From the NCBI RefSeq assembly GCF_003994855.1, contig NZ_CP034142.1, positions 4,092,001-4,156,000 of the forward strand: a stretch of 64,000 nt of DNA, written 5' to 3'. Of the stretch, positions 1 to 9,089 are shown piece by piece. The position numbers were made by a program, and so were the translations under genes. The notes below the pieces were generated by a model. The model was not told the DNA's origin. It saw only the letters and a list, made by a program, of their open reading frames with translations, and did no database searches. Positions within the stretch are counted from its first letter, which is position 1, and the number at the start of each line of letters is the position of its first letter. Origin of the DNA: Marinobacter sp. NP-4(2019). GTDB taxonomy: Bacteria > Pseudomonadota > Gammaproteobacteria > Pseudomonadales > Oleiphilaceae.

Positions 1-932
1 CTGGTGAATTCAGCAACGTATTCCTGAATCCCCGGAACTACACCCACGTGGGCATTTTTCACGTAGAAGAACAGAGAGCGAGCTACGGGATACTCCTCGG
101 CCGCGATCGACTCAGGTGTTGGCTCAACACCGTTGATCGTAGATGCCTGAATCTGGCCTTCGTTTTCCATCAGGAAGCTGTAGCCGAAGATTCCCAGAGT
201 GTCCTTATCCTGTGCCAGACGCTGGACAATCAGGTTGTCATTCTCACCAGCTTCGACGAACGGACCGTCTTCACGCATGCTGTGACAGATGGACTTGTAC
301 CGGGATTTGTCCTGCTTCTTGATAGCAGCAATCCAGTCGTATTGCTTGCAGCCACCTTCCATTGCGATTTCAACGAACGCGTCACGGGTACCGGATGTCG
401 GAGGCGGGCCCATCACACTGATTTCCTTGTTTGGCAGGCTGGAGTCGATATCACTCCACTTCTGGTACGGGTTGGCCACCAGTTCTTCGCTACCGTCCGG
501 GTTCGGAACTTCCTTGGCCAGGGCCAGGAAAATCTGCTCCAGAGTCAGATCCATCTGCTCCGCATCCTTGGAATTGGCAATCACAATACCGTCAGCACCG
601 ATCTTGACTTCGGTGATATCGGTTACGCCATTGGCCCGGCAGTTCTCAAACTCACTTTTCTTGATGCGACGGGAGGCGTTAGTAATGTCCGGGTGCTGAG
701 TACCCACACCTTCACAGAACAATTTCAGGCCGCCACCGGAGCCGGTGGACTCCAGCTTCGGAGTCGGGAAGTCGGTGTTACGACCAAAACGCTCGGCAAC
801 CACGGTGGCGAACGGGTAAACGGTGGAGGATCCCACAATATTGATCGTGTCACGAGCCATGGCCGGAGTGGATACGGCGGCGATGCTGCCCGCCAGGGCA
901 ACGGATGCAAGAGCTGTTTTCAGTTTAATCAC
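1..932 (-). CDS. pstS: Phosphate ABC transporter substrate-binding protein PstS (3' end cut by window edge)
   Basis: Periplasmic phosphate-binding component of the high-affinity Pst uptake system. Translation of the reverse strand gives a GTG start, a signal peptide ending near PAMARDTI, then the PstS signature IVGSSTVYPF, the phosphate-loop region STGSGGGLK and MGPPPTSGTRDAF. GTG at 932 is chosen because a GGAG sits just upstream and the signal peptide begins there. The end runs off the left edge, so length and downstream pstCAB genes cannot be seen. A Pho-box-like site lies 74 bp upstream. Family identity is clear. A PhoX/SphX-type variant of the same binding protein remains possible. Confidence 0.93.
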   Translation of the reverse strand, partial: MIKLKTALASVALAGSIAAVSTPAMARDTINIVGSSTVYPFATVVAERFGRNTDFPTPKLESTGSGGGLKLFCEGVGTQHPDITNASRRIKKSEFENCRANGVTDITEVKIGADGIVIANSKDAEQMDLTLEQIFLALAKEVPNPDGSEELVANPYQKWSDIDSSLPNKEISVMGPPPTSGTRDAFVEIAMEGGCKQYDWIAAIKKQDKSRYKSICHSMREDGPFVEAGENDNLIVQRLAQDKDTLGIFGYSFLMENEGQIQASTINGVEPTPESIAAEEYPVARSLFFYVKNAHVGVVPGIQEYVAEFT

Positions 933-1005
933 GCTGAGTCTCCATTATCATTTGGACGTTATCGTCGGATTTGCTTTGCCGATGTGAGAAGACTAATCAT
1001 CCACT

Positions 1006-1023
1006 GTGACAACTTTGTTACAG
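1006..1023 (-). promoter_or_regulatory. Putative Pho box upstream of pstS
   Basis: Read on the reverse strand the site is CTGTAAC, AAAG, TTGTCAC: two 7-mers in direct repeat with a 4-base spacer, close to the PhoB consensus CTGTCAT-N4-CTGTCAC. A weak -10 (TAGTCT) lies about 11 bp downstream, the usual geometry for a PhoB-dependent promoter with no -35. It is placed correctly to drive pstS. Basis: pattern match plus known PhoB regulation of pst genes. Confidence 0.65.
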
Positions 1024-1125
1024 GCATTGAAATATAGATCACATGGTGCAAATTTTCTTGCAGACTGCCCGCAGGCCGTTAACATGCGTGTAAAACAATA
1101 CTCAGCGATATAAAAGGCAGGCTCC

Positions 1126-1527
1126 ATGACCACACTCGATGATGACAAACCCACCCCCAAAGGCGAGCTGATTCTCCAGATTGTCCCGCTACCCTCGGAC
1201 ACCAATGCCAACGGCGATGTCTTTGCCGGCTGGCTGGTCAAGCAAATGGATATTGCCGCCGCCACCATTGCCGGGCGGATCTCCCAGGGCCGTAACGCCA
1301 CGGTCGCGATGGATCGGATGGAATTCCTGTCGCCACTCAGGGTCGGCTCGCAGGTCGGTTGCTACTGTGAGCTGGTGGACATAGGTCGCAGTTCGATGAA
1401 GATTGAAGTGGAAGTGTGGACCCTGGACCGCACGGCCAAACACCCCCGTAAGGTCACCGAAGGCCGGTTTGTCTATGTCGCCATTGACGAGCATGGCCGT
1501 ATTCGGGAAGTGCCCGAACAGCCCTGA
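1126..1527 (+). CDS. YciA-like acyl-CoA thioesterase
   Basis: Single hotdog-fold acyl-CoA thioesterase of 133 residues, the normal size for the YciA/BACH group. It hydrolyses acyl-CoA to free acid and CoA in the cytosol. The motif SDTNANGDVFAGWL near residues 24-37 is the family signature, with the catalytic Asp in GDVFAGW; MDRMEFLSPLRVGS follows as the second conserved strand. It is followed 12 bp later by modA on the same strand, so the two may be co-transcribed although no functional link is obvious. The exact substrate range cannot be read from sequence. Confidence 0.88.
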   Translation: MTTLDDDKPTPKGELILQIVPLPSDTNANGDVFAGWLVKQMDIAAATIAGRISQGRNATVAMDRMEFLSPLRVGSQVGCYCELVDIGRSSMKIEVEVWTLDRTAKHPRKVTEGRFVYVAIDEHGRIREVPEQP

Positions 1528-1538
1528 AGGATTTGATT

Positions 1539-2375
1539 GTGAAGGCCCTCCTGACAGCTTCAATCATTACCATGCTGTGCTGGATACCCAACGCCATTGC
1601 GGGCAAGCTGATGGTGGCCGCGGCATCGAACCTGCAATATGCAATGGAGGACATTCTGGAGCAGTTCAGGGACCGGCACCCCAACGATACCATTAACGTG
1701 GTGTACGGCTCGTCCGGCAAGCTGAGCACCCAGATCGCCCAAGGCGCACCCTACGATCTCTACTTCTCTGCTGATATTACCTACCCGCGCCAGCTCGCCC
1801 GCCAGGGCCTGGCCGCTTCGGAGGTTATGCCTTACGGAGTCGGGCGGATCGTACTATGGAGTGCCACCCGGGACGCCAGCGCAATGACACTGAAGGATCT
1901 GGCGTCAGAGGACATTCAGCGCATTGCGATCGCCAACCCCCGGCATGCCCCCTACGGGGCACGCGCCAGGGAAGCCCTGGAAGCCGCCGGTGTATGGCCA
2001 CAGATTCAGGACAAGCTGATCCTTGGCAGCAATATTTCCCAGGCAGCCCAGTTTGTGGAAACGGGTAATGCCCAGGCCGGCATTATCGCACTATCCCTGA
2101 TAATGAGCCCAAGGCTGGCATCCTCCGGCAGTTACTGGCTGATTCCGGACTCGCAGCACAAACCGCTGGAGCAGGGATACATCATCACCCAACGCGCCGC
2201 GGACAATGAATTGGCCTGGCGATTTTCCGCGTTCCTGGACAGCGACAGGGTCCGTCAGATCATGAGGGACAATGGCTTTGACCTTCCCGACGACCAGCCG
2301 GGGGCCTCATCCATTGACGACACCACCCAGCAAAGCTTCAATGCAGGCGATCAACAGGCCTCCAGCGGAGCATAG
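1539..2375 (+). CDS. modA: Molybdate ABC transporter substrate-binding protein ModA
   Basis: Periplasmic molybdate/tungstate-binding protein. After a signal peptide (residues 1-21, cleaved near NAIAG) come KLMVAAASNLQYAMEDI, YGSSGKLSTQI and GAPYDLYFSAD, the oxyanion-contacting segments of ModA. GTG at 1539 is preferred over the in-frame TTG at 1533 because GAAGG at 1526-1530 gives 8-base spacing to the GTG. No modB or modC lies next to it, so the permease and ATPase must be elsewhere. Its last 25 bp overlap the end of the convergent uvrD gene. The C-terminal ~25 residues are polar and low in structure, longer than needed for the fold. Confidence 0.88.
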   Translation: MKALLTASIITMLCWIPNAIAGKLMVAAASNLQYAMEDILEQFRDRHPNDTINVVYGSSGKLSTQIAQGAPYDLYFSADITYPRQLARQGLAASEVMPYGVGRIVLWSATRDASAMTLKDLASEDIQRIAIANPRHAPYGARAREALEAAGVWPQIQDKLILGSNISQAAQFVETGNAQAGIIALSLIMSPRLASSGSYWLIPDSQHKPLEQGYIITQRAADNELAWRFSAFLDSDRVRQIMRDNGFDLPDDQPGASSIDDTTQQSFNAGDQQASSGA

Positions 2376-4516
2376 GCCAGTACCAGCCACTTGGCGCCTT
2401 CGTCGAAATTGACCTGCACTCGCGTGTGATGCCCCGTGCCTTCGGAATTCATCACAATGCCTTCTCCGAACTTCGGATGACGCACCCGCTGCCCCAGGCT
2501 GAAACCAGATTGCGCCGCCGAGTCCTGACTGAACAGGCTTTCGTTGGGCCGCTCCAGCATCGCCGGGCGGGTTACGGTATTGCGCAGCCGCACTTCCTGG
2601 ATGCAGTCCCCCGGAATTTCCCGCACAAACCGTGATAACGCGTGGAACTTCTCCTGCCCGTACAGACGGCGGGATTCCGCGTAAGTGAGCACCAGCTTTT
2701 TCATCGCTCGGGTAATCCCCACATACGCCAACCGCCGTTCTTCCTCCATTCGCCCCGGCTCCTCCAGCGACATGCTGTGGGGGAACAACCCTTCCTCCAC
2801 ACCCGCAAGAAACACCAGCGGGAACTCAAGCCCCTTGGCGGAGTGGAGCGTCATCAACTGGACGCTGTCCTCATGGGAATCAGCCTGGGATTCTCCGGCA
2901 TCCAACGCCGCCTGGGCGATGAACTCCGCCAGCGGATCGACGCCGTCCTCCACCTCAAAGTCCGACAACGCATTGACCAGTTCCTCCAGGTTTTCCACCC
3001 GGGCCTGACCTTTCTCGCCCTTCTCACTGGCGTGGTAGTCCTTCAGCCCGCTGGCTTCGATGGTCTGCTTCATCAGGCCATGCAGGGAGGCGTCGTCCAC
3101 CATCTCTGACAGATCGTTGATGATTGCCATAAACGACTGCAATCCGGTTTTGGCGCGCCCCTTCATCAACCCCGCTTCCAGCAGCCGCTCTGCGGCCTCC
3201 CACAGGGAGATACTCTGGCCGGTGGCCACTTCCCGCAGCTCCGCCAGACTTTTCGCGCCGATGCCCCGCGCCGGCACATTCACCACCCGCTCGAAGGCGG
3301 CATCGTCACGGCGGTAATGCACCAGACGCAGGTATGCCAAAGCGTTACGGATTTCCTGGCGATCATAGAAGCGTAAACCACCGTAAACCCGGTAAGGTAT
3401 GCCCTGACGCATCAGCGCTTCTTCCAGTACCCGGGACTGGGCGTTGGAGCGATAGAGAATGGCCGATTCGCTGCGCAGGTTGCCGTCCTGCACCCAGCCG
3501 GAAATGGTGTCGGCGATGTAGTTGGCTTCGTCCTGTTCGTTGAACGCGGCGTAGAGGCTGATCGGTTCTCCATCGGGGCCGTCGGTCCACAACTCCTTGC
3601 CCAGGCGCCCCTGGTTGTTGGCAATCACCGAATTGGCTGCCTTGAGGATCAGTTGCGTGGAGCGATAATTCTGCTCCAACCGGACCAGCCGGGCGTTGGG
3701 GAAATCCCGCTGGTATTGCTGGATATTCTCGATTTTCGCGCCCCGCCAACCGTAGATGGACTGATCGTCGTCCCCGACGATGGTCAAGGGCACGCGGTTA
3801 CTGGCCAATACCTGCAACCAGGCGTACTGGATCGTGTTGGTGTCCTGGAACTCGTCCACCAGAATGTGCTGGAAGCGGTTCTGGTAGTGAGCCAGCAATT
3901 CCGGCCGGTGCAGCCACAGTTCGTGTGAGCGCAGTAACAGTTCACCAAAATCCACCAGGCCGCTTTGCTGGCACAGTTTTTCGTACTGGCGGTACACGGT
4001 CAGCATGGTGGAGGTGAAATGATCCCCCGGATTCTCCTGAATATGATCCGCCCGCAGGCCCTCATCCTTATGGCTGTTGATGAACCACTGGGCCTGCTTC
4101 GGTGGCCAGCGGCTCTCATCAATCTGGAGCTCCCGCATCACCCGTTTGATCAGCCGTAGCTGATCGTCGCTGTCCAGCACCTGGAAATTCTCCGGCAAGC
4201 CGGCATCCTGCCAATGCGAGCGCAACAGGCGATGGGCGATGCCATGGAAGGTGCCGAACCACAGGCCACGGGCCGGGATGTCCATCATCTGCTCGATGCG
4301 GTAACGCATCTCCCGGGCGGCCTTGTTGGTAAAGGTCACCGCCAGAATCCCCGTCGGCGGCACACGGTCCACCTGCATCAACCACGCAATCCGGTGCACC
4401 AGAACCCGCGTTTTGCCACTGCCGGCACCGGCCAGCACCAGCAGGTGGTCGTTCTGGGCGGTCACGGCCTCGCGTTGGGCGTCGTTGAGGGCGTCGATAA
4501 TGTGGGAGACATCCAT
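2351..4516 (-). CDS. uvrD: DNA helicase II UvrD
   Basis: Superfamily 1A 3'-5' helicase acting in nucleotide-excision and mismatch repair. At 721 residues it matches the E. coli length (720). Motifs in order: Q/Walker A (LAGAGSGKTRVL), GTFHGIAHRLLR, Walker B HILVDEFQDTN, DDDQSIYGWRGA, QNYRS, LMTLHSAKGLEF and VGITRAMKKL. The C-terminal Tudor-like domain (RVRHPKFGEGIV to WLVLAYAPLE) is typical of UvrD and separates it from Rep. The start at 4516 (MDVSHIIDALN) matches the family N-terminus; the longer open frame upstream is not conserved-looking and runs into a structured repeat. Confidence 0.96.
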   Translation of the reverse strand: MDVSHIIDALNDAQREAVTAQNDHLLVLAGAGSGKTRVLVHRIAWLMQVDRVPPTGILAVTFTNKAAREMRYRIEQMMDIPARGLWFGTFHGIAHRLLRSHWQDAGLPENFQVLDSDDQLRLIKRVMRELQIDESRWPPKQAQWFINSHKDEGLRADHIQENPGDHFTSTMLTVYRQYEKLCQQSGLVDFGELLLRSHELWLHRPELLAHYQNRFQHILVDEFQDTNTIQYAWLQVLASNRVPLTIVGDDDQSIYGWRGAKIENIQQYQRDFPNARLVRLEQNYRSTQLILKAANSVIANNQGRLGKELWTDGPDGEPISLYAAFNEQDEANYIADTISGWVQDGNLRSESAILYRSNAQSRVLEEALMRQGIPYRVYGGLRFYDRQEIRNALAYLRLVHYRRDDAAFERVVNVPARGIGAKSLAELREVATGQSISLWEAAERLLEAGLMKGRAKTGLQSFMAIINDLSEMVDDASLHGLMKQTIEASGLKDYHASEKGEKGQARVENLEELVNALSDFEVEDGVDPLAEFIAQAALDAGESQADSHEDSVQLMTLHSAKGLEFPLVFLAGVEEGLFPHSMSLEEPGRMEEERRLAYVGITRAMKKLVLTYAESRRLYGQEKFHALSRFVREIPGDCIQEVRLRNTVTRPAMLERPNESLFSQDSAAQSGFSLGQRVRHPKFGEGIVMNSEGTGHHTRVQVNFDEGAKWLVLAYAPLEAC

Positions 4517-4620
4517 AGAGATTCGGTCGCTACTGGTTAAATGAACAGGTATCGGATTATAACAGGAGAATAACGTGTTTGCCGGGGGCCTTGGGATAGC
4601 CCTCTTTCCTATGGCGGGTC

Positions 4621-4728
4621 GCACGAGGGCGGGCCCCTGTCCGGGACACGCTACGAGCACATCCATGTGCGCTTAGGTGTGGCCATCCTTGGCCACACAT
4701 AGTCCCGGACAGGGGCCCACCCTCGCGC
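4621..4728. repeat. Cloverleaf-type intergenic palindrome, copy 1
   Basis: Outer arms 4621-4647 and 4702-4728 pair at 25 of 27 positions. They enclose two small hairpins: GCACA-tcca-TGTGC (4657-4670) and TGTGGCCA-tcct-TGGCCACA (4678-4697). Two further copies with the same plan but different stem sequences occur at 20954-21061 and 29687-29791. It sits between the divergent-from-each-other ends of the uvrD start and the gabD-like stop, in the 240-bp spacer 4517-4756, where it could act as a transcription terminator for the aldehyde dehydrogenase or as a mobile miniature element. No flanking target duplication or transposase is visible. Confidence 0.85.
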
Positions 4729-4756
4729 TTGTCGTACTTGGGAGAGAGCTTTTCTT

Positions 4757-6211
4757 TTAAAAACCTCTAGGTACTGTTTGAGCTTCTACGAACTCAAACA
4801 AGCCTTCCAGACCACCTTCTCGGCCAATACCGGAGGCTTTCATGCCGCCGAATGGCGCTTCCGGGGTCGGACCGGTGCCAGTGTTCCAGCCGACATGGCC
4901 GAAGCGCAGGCCGGCGGCTACCCGCTGGGCGCGTTCGGCGTCGTTGGTGAACACATAAGAGGCCAGACCGAACTCGGTGTCGTTACCCGCTTCGATGACT
5001 TCCTCTTCGGTGCGGAACAGTGCCATCGGCACCAGTGGGCCGAAGGTTTCCTCGCGGTAGCAGCACATGTCCCGGTTCACGTCGGTTATCACGGTCGGCG
5101 GGAAGAACAGGTGGCCTTCGCCGAGGTCCTCTGGCTTCTTGCCGGCGACGAGACCTGCGCCTTTCTCGAGGGCGTCCTCAAGGTGGCGTTTGACCTTGTC
5201 GAAGCCGGCCTTGTTGATCAGCGGGCCAAGGTCCACGTCTTCGGTCAGGCCATCGCCCACGGTCATCTTGTTGACCCGGTCCGCCAGCTTTTCACCGAAG
5301 GCATCGGCGACTTTCTCGTGGATGAATATCCGGTTGGCGCAGACGCAGGTCTGGCCACCACCGCGGAATTTGTTGGCGATCAGGTTGTCGGCGGCGGCGT
5401 CCAGGTCGGCGTCATCGAACACGATGAACGGTGCGTTGCCGCCCAACTCCAGGGCCAGTTTTTTCACCTGATCGGCAGTATCCACCACCAGTTTCCGGCC
5501 CACCTCGGTGGAGCCGGTGAAGCTGAGCATGGGCACGTCCGGGCTTTCGCACAACACCTTGCCGATCACGCTGGCCTTGCCCATCACCAGGTTGACCATG
5601 CCGTCGGGCAGGTCGACGTGTTTGTCCATCAGGCTGAACAGGGCAATCATGGTCAGCGGGGTTTCGCTGGCCGGCTTGATCACCGAGGGGCAGCCGGCGG
5701 CCAGGGCGGCGGACAGTTTCTTGGCGATCATGCCGATGGGGAAGTTCCATGGCGTGATCAGACCGGCCACACCAATGGGCCGGTAATGGACGGTCCAGGT
5801 ACAGTCCTTGGGCTTTTCGGTCAGGGTGTGGGCATCCAGCGCCTGGATGTGTTTGGAACAGTAATCGAAGAAGCCGGCGGCGTAGTCCACTTCACCCTGG
5901 GCCTCTTTCAATGGCTTGCCATGCTCCATGCACAGGATGCGCCCCACTTCTTCCTTGTTTTCCCTTAGCGCGTCGCGGATGCCCTCCAGCCACCGGCGGC
6001 GGGTTTCCAGGGTATAAGGACTGGTCAGCCGAAGCGCGGATTTGCCCGCTTCCACAGCCGCCAACACATCCGACTCGGGCATGGAGGGAAGGCTGGCAAT
6101 GACTTTGCCCGTTGCGGGGTTGTAGACGTCAAACGTATGACCTTCGGCAGAATCAGACCAGCGACCGCCGATATAGCCAGTCAACTTTTCAAGCAGGGGT
6201 GACTCGATCAT
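4757..6211 (-). CDS. NAD(P)-dependent succinate-semialdehyde dehydrogenase-like aldehyde dehydrogenase
   Basis: ALDH superfamily enzyme of 484 residues, close to GabD (482). Shows PWNFPIGMIAKK (cofactor-binding Asn), FTGSTEVGRKL, LELGGNAPF (general-base Glu) and GGQTCVCANRIF with the catalytic Cys in the GabD-specific TCVCANR context, then EETFGPL. These point to oxidation of succinate semialdehyde to succinate (GABA degradation), but glutarate-semialdehyde activity is equally possible. The start at 6211 is chosen because GAGGAG lies 5 bases upstream; an open frame extends 18 bases further. No gabT or gabP neighbour supports a GABA operon. Confidence 0.88.
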   Translation of the reverse strand: MIESPLLEKLTGYIGGRWSDSAEGHTFDVYNPATGKVIASLPSMPESDVLAAVEAGKSALRLTSPYTLETRRRWLEGIRDALRENKEEVGRILCMEHGKPLKEAQGEVDYAAGFFDYCSKHIQALDAHTLTEKPKDCTWTVHYRPIGVAGLITPWNFPIGMIAKKLSAALAAGCPSVIKPASETPLTMIALFSLMDKHVDLPDGMVNLVMGKASVIGKVLCESPDVPMLSFTGSTEVGRKLVVDTADQVKKLALELGGNAPFIVFDDADLDAAADNLIANKFRGGGQTCVCANRIFIHEKVADAFGEKLADRVNKMTVGDGLTEDVDLGPLINKAGFDKVKRHLEDALEKGAGLVAGKKPEDLGEGHLFFPPTVITDVNRDMCCYREETFGPLVPMALFRTEEEVIEAGNDTEFGLASYVFTNDAERAQRVAAGLRFGHVGWNTGTGPTPEAPFGGMKASGIGREGGLEGLFEFVEAQTVPRGF

Positions 6212-6395
6212 CTCGGCTCCTCTCATCATTCAGTGATTAACGGTCGAAAAGCAGGGTTCCGTTGGTGTTTGCATCACGGCAGTATGACTCTCATAGTGGA
6301 TGCAGAAACCCGGGCTGTAAAGTAACAGCAAGCGGTTTTGACCACCCGGTTTCTACGCCTATACTCGGAGAGTGACCCATTCAGGAGGCCGGCAA

Positions 6396-7412
6396 ATGAA
6401 AGCTTTTTTTCACCCTGCACAGGACCAGCATATTCCCAAGACCTACTTTACCCGTGGTCAGATGCGCCAGCCCCAGGAAGTGCCCGATCGCACCGGTCAG
6501 ATGTTGGATGGCCTGAAAGCCATGGGGGTTCCGGTATTGCAGCCGGCGGACCAGGGCGCGGGGCCGATCTCCAAAGTGCACGATCTCGGCTACCTGAGAT
6601 TCCTGGAATCTGCTCACCGGCGCTGGATGGAGATTCCCGAAGACTGGGGCGAGGAGGTCATGTCCAACATCTTTGTGCGCTCACCCAATGCCATGAAAGG
6701 TATTCTTGCGGAGGCGGCCCGATATCTGGCGGATGGCAGCTGTCCGATCGGCGCCAATACCTGGAGCGCCGCCTACTGGTCCGCACAAACCGCGCTGGGT
6801 GCCGCCGACGCCCTGATCGCCGGAGAGCGGATTTCCTATGCGGTATGCCGTCCACCGGGGCATCATGCCCGCAAGGACGCTGCCGGCGGCTTCTGTTACC
6901 TGAACAATGCTGCCATTGCCGCTGAACATATGAAGAGCCGCTTCCCGCGGCTGGTGATACTCGATACCGACATGCACCATGGCCAGGGCATTCAGGAAAT
7001 CTTCTACGATCGCAGCGATGTTCTCTATATCTCGATACATGGTGACCCAACCAATTTCTATCCGGTGGTCAGCGGGTTCGAGAACGAGTGTGGGGAAGGC
7101 GAGGGGTACGGCTACAACATTAATATGCCGATGCCCCATGGTTCCTCGGAAGAGGATTTCTTCCGGAAACTGGACGAGGCTCTGACGGCCATTCGCCTGT
7201 TCCAGCCGGATGCACTGGTACTAACCCTGGGCTTTGATATTTACAAGGACGACCCCCAGGCCAAGGTGTCCGTTTCATCCGAAGGTTTTTCCCGCATCGG
7301 CACCCATATCCGCCAGACCGGCCTACCGACCCTGGTGGTGCAGGAAGGCGGTTATGACCTTGAGACCCTGAGCACCAATGTGCAGCAGTTTTTCAAGGGT
7401 ATTGAAGGTTAA
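6396..7412 (+). CDS. Histone deacetylase/acetylpolyamine amidohydrolase family protein
   Basis: Zn-dependent deacetylase of the arginase/HDAC fold, 338 residues. RPPGHHA (proton-relay His pair), LDTDMHHGQG (metal-binding Asp and His), YISIHGDP, GFDIYKDDP (the second metal Asp) and GGYDLETL are all present in order. The overall length and the N-terminal MKAFFHPAQDQHIPKTYF resemble bacterial acetylpolyamine amidohydrolases, which remove acetyl groups from polyamines, rather than AcuC. Start set by AGGAGG at 6383-6388, 7 bases before ATG. The substrate is inferred only from family resemblance. Confidence 0.87.
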   Translation: MKAFFHPAQDQHIPKTYFTRGQMRQPQEVPDRTGQMLDGLKAMGVPVLQPADQGAGPISKVHDLGYLRFLESAHRRWMEIPEDWGEEVMSNIFVRSPNAMKGILAEAARYLADGSCPIGANTWSAAYWSAQTALGAADALIAGERISYAVCRPPGHHARKDAAGGFCYLNNAAIAAEHMKSRFPRLVILDTDMHHGQGIQEIFYDRSDVLYISIHGDPTNFYPVVSGFENECGEGEGYGYNINMPMPHGSSEEDFFRKLDEALTAIRLFQPDALVLTLGFDIYKDDPQAKVSVSSEGFSRIGTHIRQTGLPTLVVQEGGYDLETLSTNVQQFFKGIEG

Positions 7413-7420
7413 CGATGGCT

Positions 7421-7450
7421 TGTCGGATTAGGCGAAGCCGTAATCCGACA
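7421..7450. terminator. Palindrome between convergent deacetylase and thiI genes
   Basis: TGTCGGATTA (7421-7430) pairs perfectly with TAATCCGACA (7441-7450) around the 10-base loop GGCGAAGCCG. It lies 8 bp after the deacetylase stop and 24 bp from the thiI stop, so it could stop transcription from both sides. The stem sequence is of a kind I recognise as a common dispersed palindrome in proteobacteria. No strong T-run follows on either strand. Confidence 0.6.
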
Positions 7451-7474
7451 TAACCCCCTCGCAAGCACTGCATT

Positions 7475-8929
7475 TCAGGACGCCGGGGCATACACCTTGA
7501 TGTTGGTATGCCCCTCGGCCTTCAGGTGGCCGGCGTGCATGCGGCTCATGGTGCCACGATCACAGTACAGCAGGTACTGTTTTTCCTGGGGCAACGACTC
7601 GATCTTCTGATTCAACTCATAGAAAGGAATCTGCAGTACTTCGTTGTTGGTCATCAACAGCGGTGACTGCTCTTCTTCGGATGGATGGCGCACATCGATG
7701 ATGACATCGTTGACGTCCGGGGTATGCACCAGTTCCACCTCTTCCGGCGTGGTGGTGGTTTCCAGCAGGCGGGCAACCGGCGTTTCTTCACGGCTGTCGA
7801 TTGCCTGCTGCAACACCGTCGCATCCATTTCAGCCTCGTCTTCCTCCACCCGGTGCAGTTTGGCGCGGGTGGCAGGCTTCTGGGAAATCACGCCACAGTA
7901 CTCCGGCATGGTGCGAGCGTAGGGCTCGGTGCCGATTTCCTTCGCGATCCGGATAATGGTTTCCTTGTCCATGGAGATCAGGGGCCGGAGCACAACCTCG
8001 TCACTGGCGCGATCGACCACGTTGAGGTTGGTCAGGGTCTGGCTCGAGACCTGGGCAACCGCATCGCCGGTCACCAGGCCCACGGCATTGCTCTCACGGG
8101 CAATGGCGGAGGCCGCCTTCAGCATCTGGCGCTTCAGCACCACTCCCCAGTGCCGGTGATTGACCGACCGCATGATTTCTCCGATAACCCCATCGAAGGG
8201 CACGGAAATGAACTTGGCACCGTGGGACGAACCGTAGCGTTCCCAGATGTAGTGGGTGACCTGGCGAACTCCCACCTCGTGGGCCGTGCCGCCCAGGTTG
8301 AAGAACAGGAAGTGGCTGCGAAGCCCCCGACGCATCATCAGGTAGGCAGCCACGGACGAGTCAAAGCCACCGGAAACCAGCGTCATCACGGTTTCCACAC
8401 TGCCCAGCGGATAACCACCCAGGCCCCGGTGCTTGCGATGAGCAATATGGTAATGGTTGTCCTGAATCTCGATGCGGACCTCGACCTGGGGAGACTTCAG
8501 GTTCACGCCCAATGGACTGGAGGCCTGCATCAGCGAGCCGCCTACATGGCGCTCAAGATCGATGGAGCGGAAATCGTGCTTTCCGTGACGACGAACCCGG
8601 ACCGCAAAGGTCTTGTCTTTGATTCGTTCGGCAAACGCTTCTATCGCTTTGTCCGCCACATCGTCCATACTGACAAATGGGAAAACAGCAATTTCCTGAA
8701 TCGTGGAGATACCCGGGATGCGCATTAATTCGTCAATAACCACACTGGACAGCCCCCGGCCATCAGGAACCTCTACCGTCACGCGATCCCAGCTGCCATC
8801 CACCTGGATGTCACTGTCCTGGCGCGACAGCACCTTGCGGATGTTCTGGCGCAGGTGCCGCATTTGCTGGCGACGTACAGGTTTGCTTTTAATAGCGACT
8901 TCCGCCGCAGGACGAATCAGGAGTCTCAT
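7475..8929 (-). CDS. thiI: tRNA 4-thiouridine synthetase/thiamine biosynthesis sulfurtransferase ThiI
   Basis: Transfers persulfide sulfur to U8 of tRNA and, in many bacteria, into the thiazole of thiamine. It has 484 residues: an N-terminal ferredoxin-like plus THUMP region (1-165), the PP-loop ATPase motif SGGFDSSVAAYLM, and a C-terminal rhodanese domain (about 400-484). The rhodanese Cys lies in LLYCDRGTMS at residue 456, the same number as the catalytic Cys456 of E. coli ThiI. Start at 8929 (MRLLIRPAAEVAIKSK) matches the family N-terminus. No clear Shine-Dalgarno is seen. It is divergent from ppnN. Confidence 0.96.
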   Translation of the reverse strand: MRLLIRPAAEVAIKSKPVRRQQMRHLRQNIRKVLSRQDSDIQVDGSWDRVTVEVPDGRGLSSVVIDELMRIPGISTIQEIAVFPFVSMDDVADKAIEAFAERIKDKTFAVRVRRHGKHDFRSIDLERHVGGSLMQASSPLGVNLKSPQVEVRIEIQDNHYHIAHRKHRGLGGYPLGSVETVMTLVSGGFDSSVAAYLMMRRGLRSHFLFFNLGGTAHEVGVRQVTHYIWERYGSSHGAKFISVPFDGVIGEIMRSVNHRHWGVVLKRQMLKAASAIARESNAVGLVTGDAVAQVSSQTLTNLNVVDRASDEVVLRPLISMDKETIIRIAKEIGTEPYARTMPEYCGVISQKPATRAKLHRVEEDEAEMDATVLQQAIDSREETPVARLLETTTTPEEVELVHTPDVNDVIIDVRHPSEEEQSPLLMTNNEVLQIPFYELNQKIESLPQEKQYLLYCDRGTMSRMHAGHLKAEGHTNIKVYAPAS

Positions 8930-9089
8930 AAATCGGAATTTTGTCGGGTGGCGTATTGGAAAGAATAGGCCTAGTCTAACGGTTTTGACGGACGCCTCAA
9001 AATCAGGCATTGCCGTAACACCATAATCAGCGACCTGCGGGGCCGACCATGACGCCCACTCAGCACAATGTTCAGGAGCCACACTGTTC

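Noticed and set aside
48..1037. Long forward open frame opposite pstS
   Set aside because: The reverse strand gives a full PstS with signal peptide; the forward product has no recognisable motif and is a composition-driven shadow.
2351..2375. Frameshift or misassembly at the modA/uvrD junction
   Set aside because: Both proteins end with their expected family C-termini; it is a simple convergent overlap of 25 bp.
4621..4728. Interpreting the cloverleaf palindromes as tRNA-like genes
   Set aside because: Outer stems of 26-28 bp, only two inner hairpins and no T-psi-C or anticodon-arm features; not tRNA.
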